Shown here: positions 1 to 4,486 of the stretch, one piece after another | Layout: every line of letters begins with the position of its first letter | Position numbering within the stretch: the stretch's first letter is position 1 | Source of the DNA: Pseudomonadota bacterium | GTDB lineage: Bacteria; Pseudomonadota; Alphaproteobacteria; Rhizobiales; Rhizobiaceae | Length of the DNA stretch: 6,610 nt | NCBI GenBank assembly: GCA_023435335.1 | Contig: JAEYRU010000198.1 | Span: 1 to 6,610 of the forward strand | Direction of reading: 5' to 3' | The notes under the pieces: generated by a model | The model's input: only the letters and a program-made list of their open reading frames with translations | Told to the model about the DNA's origin: nothing | Database searches by the model: none | Made by a program: the position numbers and the translations under genes

Positions 1-43
1 TTTTGCAACGGCTCCTCCCAGAGCTCTCGCAAGCAATCTTCCG

Positions 44-59
44 TTTGCGTAAACGTCAA
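44..59. promoter_or_regulatory. Candidate operator, MerR-family (LiuR-like) type
   Basis: The 16-mer TTTGCGTAAACGTCAA is an imperfect inverted repeat of the form TTTRCGTWWACGTMAA. As I recall them, operators of LiuR-type MerR regulators of branched-chain amino acid and acyl-CoA catabolism have this form. It lies 97 nt upstream of the start of an enoyl-CoA hydratase-family gene, a typical target class. No well-matched -35/-10 pair was found around it; TTGACC at 67-72 has no good -10 partner. The assignment rests on a recalled consensus and on context. Confidence 0.35.
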
Positions 60-156
60 AGCGAACTTGACCCATTTCGGCGCTGGTCTTCAAGCCACCC
101 CGTGCTAGTTTTTGGCCTGCGGCTTTCGTTGCCGCCGGCTGCCAGGGGAAGAAGGC

Positions 157-978
157 ATGAACGAGATCGCCCAGTTTCCGGCCGACCGCAGGCGTTCGCT
201 GGTGACGGCGGCATTGAATGGAGGCGTTTTGCGCCTCACCATGGCCAATCCGCCGGCCAACGCCCTCTCGCTCGCCATGATCGCGGCGCTGCAGGCCGAG
301 CTTGACCGCGCCCGGGACGACAAGTCCGTCCGCGTCATCGTTCTTGCGGCGTCGGGCAAGCTGTTCTCGGGCGGTCACGATCTCAAGGAGATGACCGCGC
401 ATCGCACCGACGACGATCGTGGCCGTGGCTTCTTCGAGAAGACCTTCGCGGCCTGCTCGGCGATGATGCAGTCGATCGTGCGCCATCCCAACCCGGTGAT
501 CGCTGCCGTCGATGGCGTCGCCACCGCGGCCGGCTGCCAGCTTGTCGCCTCATGCGACCTCGCGATCGCATCCGACCGGTCGCGCTTCGGCGTCAACGGC
601 ATCGACGTAGGCCTGTTCTGTTCGACGCCCGCCGTGGCCCTGTCGCGCAAGGTGAAGCCCAAGCACGCCATGGAGATGCTGCTGACCGGCGAGATGATCG
701 ACGCCGCGACCGCGCGCGAGTTCGGCCTCGTCAATCGGGTCGTGCCCGCCGAATACCTCGACCAGGTCGTTGACAAATACGCGCGCACCATTGCCGCCAA
801 GTCGCCAACGGCGGTGCGGATGGGCAAGCAGGCCTTCTACGCCCAACTGGAGAGGCCGCTGGCCGAGGCCTACGATCTTGCTTCCGGCGTCATCGTCGAG
901 AACATGCTCGTCCGCGACGCGGAGGAGGGCATCGGGGCATTCATCGACAAGCGCAAGCCGGAATGGAGCGGCGAGTGA
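157..978 (+). CDS. Enoyl-CoA hydratase/isomerase-family protein (ECHDC3-like)
   Basis: A 273-residue crotonase-fold protein of normal family length. Family members bind acyl-CoA thioesters and stabilise an enolate in an oxyanion hole. Visible marks are the N-terminal strand followed by NPPANALS (31-38), the oxyanion-hole loop KLFSGGHDLKEM (68-79), the second loop ATAAGCQLVASCD (122-134), then GLFCSTPAVALSR (152-164) and the C-terminal KRKPEW (265-270). The HDLKEM, AAGCQLVASCD and GLFCSTP strings resemble animal ECHDC3. Both catalytic glutamates of crotonase are replaced: Q128 for the first (GCQL instead of GCEL) and G148 for the second. Classical hydration of enoyl-CoA is therefore doubtful, and the true substrate is unknown. 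The start at 157 is preferred over the in-frame ATG at 112 because GGGGAAGAAGG lies just before it and the family match begins after it. Its stop overlaps the next start by 1 nt. Confidence 0.9.
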   Translation: MNEIAQFPADRRRSLVTAALNGGVLRLTMANPPANALSLAMIAALQAELDRARDDKSVRVIVLAASGKLFSGGHDLKEMTAHRTDDDRGRGFFEKTFAACSAMMQSIVRHPNPVIAAVDGVATAAGCQLVASCDLAIASDRSRFGVNGIDVGLFCSTPAVALSRKVKPKHAMEMLLTGEMIDAATAREFGLVNRVVPAEYLDQVVDKYARTIAAKSPTAVRMGKQAFYAQLERPLAEAYDLASGVIVENMLVRDAEEGIGAFIDKRKPEWSGE

Positions 979-1403
979 TGGAGCCTCGCATTTCCATCGT
1001 CACCCTCGGCGTCGACGATCTCGACCGCGCAACGCGCTTCTACGAAGCGATGGGGCTGGAGGCGGGCATGAAGGTGCCGGACGACGTCGCCTTCTTCCAG
1101 ATGGGCGGCATCCTGCTGGCGTTGTGGCCGCGCGAAAAGCTCGCCGCCGATGCCGGCCTCGAGAACGCCCGGCCTGCGTTTTCCGGCGTGGCGCTTGCCT
1201 ACAACACGCGTTCGGAGGCCGAGGTGGCGCAAGTGCTTGCGCGCGCCGAAAAGGCCGGCGGCCGCGTACTCAAGCAGGCCGGCCGCGCCTTTTTCGGCGG
1301 CATGCAAGGCTATTTCGAGGACACGGAGGGCAATCTGTGGGAAGTCGCCCACAATCCCGGCTTCCCGATCGACGCCGAAGGGCGTATCTCGCTGCCCGAA
1401 TGA
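978..1403 (+). CDS. VOC-family (glyoxalase/bleomycin-resistance fold) protein
   Basis: A 141-residue protein with one vicinal-oxygen-chelate domain made of two beta-alpha-beta-beta-beta halves. The first half opens with ISIVTLGVDDLDRATRFYEA (5-24), the usual VOC start. The second ends with GYFEDTEGNLWEVAHNP (111-127), where E122 is the usual C-terminal metal-ligand position. The family includes glyoxalase I, ring-cleavage dioxygenases and binding proteins, and the sequence does not allow a choice among them. The start at 978 is chosen over an in-frame ATG at 963 because GGAG at 965-968 sits 9 nt upstream and the TGATG overlap with the hydratase-like gene indicates translational coupling. Its own stop overlaps the next gene by 4 nt (ATGA). 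Context suggests a role linked to acyl-CoA metabolism, which is inference. Confidence 0.88.
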   Translation: MEPRISIVTLGVDDLDRATRFYEAMGLEAGMKVPDDVAFFQMGGILLALWPREKLAADAGLENARPAFSGVALAYNTRSEAEVAQVLARAEKAGGRVLKQAGRAFFGGMQGYFEDTEGNLWEVAHNPGFPIDAEGRISLPE

Positions 1404-1921
1404 ATCACGATCATTACGACGACGCCTACATCTCCGGCATCCTCAGCGAGGTAAGGACGGTCGCCATCGTCGGCGCCTCGGCGAACGATGTGCGCCCCAG
1501 CTTTTTCGTCACGAAATATCTGATCGACAAGGGATACGAGGTGTTCCCGATCAATCCCGGCCATGCCGGCAGGGAAATCCTCGGCTGCATGACCTACGCC
1601 AGGCTGGCCGACGTTCCGGTGCCGATCGACATGGTCGACATTTTCCGCGCCAGCGCCGCCGTGCCGGCGGTCGTGGATGAGATACTGAAGCTCGACCCGC
1701 TGCCCCGGGTCATCTGGATGCAGCTCACCGTCCGCAACGACGACGCCGCTGCGAAAGCGGAATCCGCCGGCATCAAGGTGGTGATGAACCGCTGTCCCAA
1801 GATCGAATACGCCCGGCTCGCCGGCGAGATAGGCTGGAACGGCGTCAACAGTCGCGTGATCTCCTCGAAGAAGCCGCTGCTGCGTTCCGGCTACCAGAGT
1901 TTCGGCATCCGGCAGCGTTGA
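1400..1921 (+). CDS. CoA-binding domain protein (YccU-like)
   Basis: A 173-residue single-domain protein with a Rossmann-type CoA-binding fold, related to the nucleotide-binding part of succinyl-CoA synthetase alpha subunits. Diagnostic pieces are VAIVGASAND (21-30, the nucleotide loop), GYEVFPINPGHAGREILG (45-62), a WMQ segment at 106-108, and MNRCPKIEY (129-137) with the conserved cysteine C132. It lacks the phosphohistidine ligase domain, as small YccU-type proteins do. It probably binds CoA or acyl-CoA, but no reaction has been settled for the family as far as I know. The start overlaps the preceding stop as ATGA, and no clear Shine-Dalgarno sequence precedes it, so translation probably depends on coupling to the VOC gene. 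The stop codon is part of a consensus -35 element for the downstream toxin-antitoxin pair. Confidence 0.9.
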   Translation: MNHDHYDDAYISGILSEVRTVAIVGASANDVRPSFFVTKYLIDKGYEVFPINPGHAGREILGCMTYARLADVPVPIDMVDIFRASAAVPAVVDEILKLDPLPRVIWMQLTVRNDDAAAKAESAGIKVVMNRCPKIEYARLAGEIGWNGVNSRVISSKKPLLRSGYQSFGIRQR

Positions 1922-1946
1922 CAATTTTTGCCAATCGCTCGATTCT
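1918..1946 (+). promoter_or_regulatory. Candidate promoter of the toxin-antitoxin pair
   Basis: A perfect TTGACA (1918-1923) is followed after 17 nt by GATTCT (1941-1946), a 3/6 match to TATAAT. The -35 hexamer overlaps the TGA stop of the CoA-binding gene (1919-1921). The placement would give the toxin-antitoxin pair its own promoter about 30 nt before the antitoxin start. The weak -10 is the main doubt. Confidence 0.45.
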
Positions 1947-1951
1947 TGGTG

Positions 1952-1978
1952 CGAAATGCCGGGAGACCCGAAATGCCG
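1952..1978. repeat. 10-bp direct repeat flanking the antitoxin ribosome binding site
   Basis: CGAAATGCCG occurs at 1952-1961 and again at 1969-1978, start-to-start 17 bp. The second copy contains the antitoxin ATG (1973-1975). Between and overlapping them is the small inverted repeat CGGG-AGA-CCCG (1960-1970), which holds the GGGAGA ribosome binding site. Antitoxins of this class usually repress their own promoter through repeated sites in this position, so an operator role is plausible but unproven. Confidence 0.4.
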
Positions 1979-2233
1979 ACGATGAATGTGAGCCTTACAG
2001 AGGAAATGGCGGAGTACGTATCGAGCGAGCTCGCGTCGGGCGACTATGCTTCGGCCAGCGAGGTCGTTCGCGACGCGCTCAGGTCGCTTCGCCGTGAGCG
2101 GGAAGTCGAGGAAGAGAAACTCGTGATGTTGCGGAACGCCGTCCAGATTGGCATCGCCGAAGCGGACAGCGGCGACTTTTCTGAGCGGACAGTTTCCGAC
2201 ATCGCGCATGCGGTCTTGTCGAAGACCAAATGA
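1973..2233 (+). CDS. ParD-type antitoxin (ribbon-helix-helix)
   Basis: An 86-residue protein of usual ParD size. The N-terminal MNVSLTEEMAEYV (4-16) is the ribbon-helix-helix beta strand and first helix. GDYASASEVVRDALRSLRRE (23-42) is the typical ParD second helix region. The C-terminal part, with VMLRNAVQIGIAEADSGDFS (51-70), is the toxin-binding tail. ParD dimers bind DNA to repress the operon and neutralise ParE. The start at 1973 is chosen because GGGAGA lies 6 nt upstream and the RHH strand begins three residues in; a TTG at 1928 would add 15 residues outside the family fold. The stop directly abuts the toxin start. The gene is visibly less biased to G/C at third positions than its neighbours, consistent with horizontal acquisition. 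Confidence 0.88.
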   Translation: MPTMNVSLTEEMAEYVSSELASGDYASASEVVRDALRSLRREREVEEEKLVMLRNAVQIGIAEADSGDFSERTVSDIAHAVLSKTK

Positions 2234-2623
2234 ATGCGCATTAGGCTCACGCGGCAGGCCGACAAGGACATCGAATCCATACTCGACCAGACTTTGCTGC
2301 AGTTCGGTCCAGCGCAAGTTGAACGATATTCCGCCATCGTTTCCAGAGGTCTGGATATGATTGCGGAGAATCCCGGACGCTCCTCGGCTCGCGTGCGTCC
2401 GGAAATAGCTCCGGACGTTCGCGCCTTTCACCTGTCTCTAGCTGCGAAGCGATCTGGTGGGGCATCGCATCTTCTGTATTTTCGGACGCAAGGCGACGGA
2501 CTCAGCCAGGAGGTCGTGGTGCTGCGTGTTCTTCATGACCGCATGGAACCGCGCCGCCGGTTGCTCTCCGCGATCCTGCAAGACGAAACGCCGTGGTCGC
2601 TTTCCAGCCCCGCAGCGCAATAA
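2234..2623 (+). CDS. ParE-type toxin (RelE/ParE superfamily)
   Basis: A 129-residue protein of the ParE/RelE fold. It shows the N-terminal RLTRQADKDIESILDQTLLQ (4-23), typical of ParE, an AENPGRSSARVRPEIAPDVR stretch (44-63), the FHLSLAAKR segment (65-73), and the C-terminal strand VVVLRVLHDRMEPRRRL (94-110). Characterised ParE toxins act on DNA gyrase, while relatives of the fold cleave mRNA; the target here cannot be read from sequence. Its ATG begins immediately after the antitoxin stop, fitting a bicistronic toxin-antitoxin operon. An alternative ATG at 2230 gives only a four-codon reading frame. The protein runs about 20 residues past the usual end of the family, finishing LQDETPWSLSSPAAQ. 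No frameshift or early stop is seen, so the toxin appears intact. Confidence 0.87.
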   Translation: MRIRLTRQADKDIESILDQTLLQFGPAQVERYSAIVSRGLDMIAENPGRSSARVRPEIAPDVRAFHLSLAAKRSGGASHLLYFRTQGDGLSQEVVVLRVLHDRMEPRRRLLSAILQDETPWSLSSPAAQ

Positions 2624-2687
2624 TCTCCTTTGCGCTTGCTCGCCGGCTTTGCCATGAATGCGGACGAAATAGAAAAGGGAGAAGATC

Positions 2688-3971
2688 ATGTCGCCACGCA
2701 CACCCGGTTTCAACACGCTGGCCGTTCACGCAGGAGCGCAGCCGGATCCCGCCACCGGAGCGCGGGCGACCCCGATCTACCAGACCACCTCCTATGTATT
2801 CGACGACGTCGATCACGCCGCCTCGCTGTTCGGGCTGAAGGCATTCGGCAACATCTACACGCGCATCATGAACCCCACCCAGGCGGTGCTGGAGGAGCGG
2901 CTGGCCGCGCTGGAGGGAGGCACGGCGGCGCTGGCGACGGCGTCGGGACACAGCGCCCAGCTGCTCGTCTTCCACACGCTGATGCGCTCGGGCGACAACT
3001 TCATCGCCGGCCGCAAGCTCTATGGCGGCTCCATCAACCAGTTCGGCCACGCCTTCAAGAATTTCGACTGGCAGGTGCGCTGGGCCGACACCGACGATAT
3101 CGACGCCATGGAGAAGCTGATCGACGAACGCACCCGCGCGATCTTCGTCGAGAGCCTCGCAAACCCCGGCGGCACCTTCGTCGACATCGAGAGGATCGGC
3201 GAGATCGCCCGCAAGCACGGGCTGCCGCTCATCGTCGACAACACCATGGCCTCGCCCTATCTGCTTCGCCCGATCGAGCACGGCGCCGACCTGGTCGTGC
3301 ATTCGCTGACCAAGTTCATCGGCGGCCACGGCAATTCCATCGGCGGCGCCATCATCGATGCCGGCACCTTCGACTGGTCGAAGAGCGGCAACTACCCGAT
3401 GCTGTCGGAGCCGCGGCCCGAATATGGGGGCATCGTGCTGCACGAGACCTTCGGCAACTTCGCCTTCGCGATCGCCTGCCGCGTGCTCGGCCTGCGCGAT
3501 TTCGGCCCCGCCATCTCGCCCTTCAACGCCTTCCTCATCCTCACCGGCGCGGAGACGCTGCCGCTCAGGATGCAGCGTCATTGCGACAATGCGCTGAAGG
3601 TGGCGGAGTGGCTGTCGGGCCACGACAAGGTGTCTTGGGTTTCCTATCCCGGCCTGCCGTCCGATCCCAACCACGCGCTGATGAAGAAATATTCGCCCAA
3701 GGGCGCCGGCGCCGTCTTCACCTTCGGGCTGAAGGGCGGCTTCGAGGCCGGCGTCAGGCTTGTCGAGGGCGTCGAGCTCTTCTCGCATCTGGCCAATATC
3801 GGCGACACCAAGTCGCTCATCATCCACCCGGCCTCCACCACCCACCGGCAGCTTTCCGACGAGCAGAAGACAGCCGCCGGCGCCGGCGCCGACGTTATCC
3901 GGCTCTCCATCGGCATCGAGGACGTGAACGACATCATCGCCGACCTCGACCAGGCGCTGGCCAAGGCGTGA
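2688..3971 (+). CDS. metY: O-acetylhomoserine sulfhydrylase (PLP-dependent)
   Basis: A 427-residue, full-length member of the Cys/Met-metabolism PLP enzyme family. MetY-type enzymes join O-acetylhomoserine with sulfide to give homocysteine, or with methanethiol to give methionine, in the cytoplasm. The Schiff-base lysine is K209 in HSLTKFIGGHG. D184 in VDNT binds the PLP ring nitrogen, Y112 (LYGG) stacks on the ring, and Y57/R59 in NIYTRIMNPT contact the phosphate from the partner subunit. The opening FNTLAVHAG (8-16), the 427-residue length and the stretch following FDW at 228-230 favour MetY over cystathionine gamma-synthase or lyase of about 390 residues. A strong AGGGAGAAG site (2676-2684) precedes the ATG. 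The 64-nt leader shows no SAM riboswitch I can confirm. The MetY versus MetZ choice is not certain from sequence alone. Confidence 0.93.
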   Translation: MSPRTPGFNTLAVHAGAQPDPATGARATPIYQTTSYVFDDVDHAASLFGLKAFGNIYTRIMNPTQAVLEERLAALEGGTAALATASGHSAQLLVFHTLMRSGDNFIAGRKLYGGSINQFGHAFKNFDWQVRWADTDDIDAMEKLIDERTRAIFVESLANPGGTFVDIERIGEIARKHGLPLIVDNTMASPYLLRPIEHGADLVVHSLTKFIGGHGNSIGGAIIDAGTFDWSKSGNYPMLSEPRPEYGGIVLHETFGNFAFAIACRVLGLRDFGPAISPFNAFLILTGAETLPLRMQRHCDNALKVAEWLSGHDKVSWVSYPGLPSDPNHALMKKYSPKGAGAVFTFGLKGGFEAGVRLVEGVELFSHLANIGDTKSLIIHPASTTHRQLSDEQKTAAGAGADVIRLSIGIEDVNDIIADLDQALAKA

Positions 3972-3979
3972 GGTGTGAT

Positions 3980-4016
3980 CCTCCCCTGCGAGGGACCATG
4001 CGAAGCATGGTGGAGG
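3980..4016. repeat. Compact intergenic palindromic repeat (three-way junction)
   Basis: Directly after the sulfhydrylase stop, two small hairpins sit side by side: CCCT/AGGG (3984-3987 with 3991-3994, loop GCG) and the perfect ACCATGC/GCATGGT (3995-4001 with 4005-4011, loop GAA). They are enclosed by an outer stem CCTC/GAGG (3980-3983 with 4013-4016). The text around GACCATGCGAAGCATGGTGG resembles a dispersed intergenic repeat I recall as common in Mesorhizobium-type genomes. It may also shield the 3' end of the transcript. It has no T tract, so it is not a standard terminator. Confidence 0.55.
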
Positions 4017-4082
4017 GGGCGGACTGGGCGCGATGGGTGTTACGTCGGTGAATCCACCCGCGCGTCCTTCTTTCGGAATGCG

Positions 4083-4117
4083 AGCCGAATCCGCTAAGCT
4101 CCTTGGCGGATTCGGCT
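4083..4117 (+). promoter_or_regulatory. Strong RNA hairpin in the cupin leader
   Basis: Arms 4083-4098 and 4102-4117 pair over 16 positions (one T-G wobble at 4095/4105) around a CTC loop; the core GCCGAATCCGC/GCGGATTCGGC is an 11-bp perfect inverted repeat. It ends 3 nt before the GGAG ribosome binding site (4121-4124) of the cupin gene. The trailing TTTC is too short for a standard terminator. It could be a processing or stability element, an attenuator, or a structure controlling cupin translation. Confidence 0.6.
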
Positions 4118-4130
4118 TTCGGAGTTCGCC

Positions 4131-4475
4131 ATGCCGCTCTTCCTGACGATCTCGACTGACGGCATCGAGCCGGAGGAGGGCGCCCCGGCCCCCGGCCGGC
4201 TCATCTCCGGCGATCCCCGTTTCCGCACCTGGAACGTCGAGGAGGCCGACGGCGGCCTCTACGCGGGCATCTGGGAAGCCACGCCCGGCAAATGGCGCAT
4301 CGAATACGACGAATGGGAATTCTGCCAGATCCTCGCCGGCGTCTCCGTCGTCGCGGAGGAGGGCGGCGAGGCCCGCACCGTCCGCGCCGGCGATGCTTTT
4401 GTCCTGCGGCCCGGCTTCAAGGGGACCTGGGAGGTGCTGGAGACGACCCGCAAGGCATATGTGATCCGCCTTTGA
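4131..4475 (+). CDS. Cupin domain protein (Cupin_3 / DUF861-like)
   Basis: A 114-residue single-domain cupin. The fold is shown by GLYAGIWEATPGKWRIEYDE (42-61), the WEFCQILAGVSVVAEEGGEA segment (62-81) and RAGDAFVLRPGFKGTWEV (85-102), which match the Cupin_3 family that includes ureidoglycine aminohydrolase-like domains. The protein has no histidine at all, so the usual His-based metal site of cupins is absent. It is probably metal-free or binds a ligand by other residues, with E61, E63 and C65 as the polar candidates at the usual position. GGAG at 4121-4124, 6 nt before the ATG, supports the start. It follows the sulfhydrylase in the same direction after a structured 159-nt spacer and converges with the glycosyltransferase gene, 9 nt apart. 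Its function is unknown. Confidence 0.85.
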   Translation: MPLFLTISTDGIEPEEGAPAPGRLISGDPRFRTWNVEEADGGLYAGIWEATPGKWRIEYDEWEFCQILAGVSVVAEEGGEARTVRAGDAFVLRPGFKGTWEVLETTRKAYVIRL

Positions 4476-4486
4476 GCGGCGCCGCT
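4475..4486. repeat. 12-bp perfect palindrome joining two convergent stop codons
   Basis: AGCGGCGCCGCT is self-complementary and starts at the last base of the cupin TGA, ending inside the glycosyltransferase TAG (4485-4487 read on the minus strand). It could form the GC stem of a compact bidirectional terminator, but neither side has a T tract. GC-rich palindromes this short also arise by chance in such DNA. Confidence 0.3.

Noticed and set aside
770..1399. Long open frame upstream of and in frame with the CoA-binding gene
   Set aside because: It overlaps the hydratase-like and VOC genes in another frame, has arginine-rich low-complexity composition and no family match. The real gene starts at 1400.
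1310..2431. 373-codon open frame on the minus strand
   Set aside because: It crosses three well-supported plus-strand genes and shows no family features.
2624..2687. Possible SAM-II riboswitch in the 64-nt leader of the sulfhydrylase gene
   Set aside because: The leader has GCGCTT, a GCCGGCTTTGC stretch and AAAAGGGAG in roughly the right order, but the P1 stem pairs over only about three bases and the conserved core is not recognisable. A covariance-model search would decide.
2502..3845. 447-codon open frame on the minus strand
   Set aside because: It is antisense to the toxin and sulfhydrylase genes, with no recognisable domain and a composition typical of high-GC antisense frames.
2630..4051. 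473-codon open frame overlapping the sulfhydrylase gene on the same strand
   Set aside because: The translation is arginine- and histidine-rich, as expected for an out-of-frame read of high-GC coding DNA. The frame at 2688-3971 carries the full PLP-enzyme motif set.
4083..4117. Standard intrinsic terminator of the sulfhydrylase gene
   Set aside because: The stem is strong enough, but only TTTC follows, and the ribosome binding site of the cupin gene starts a few bases later. It was kept as a leader structure.
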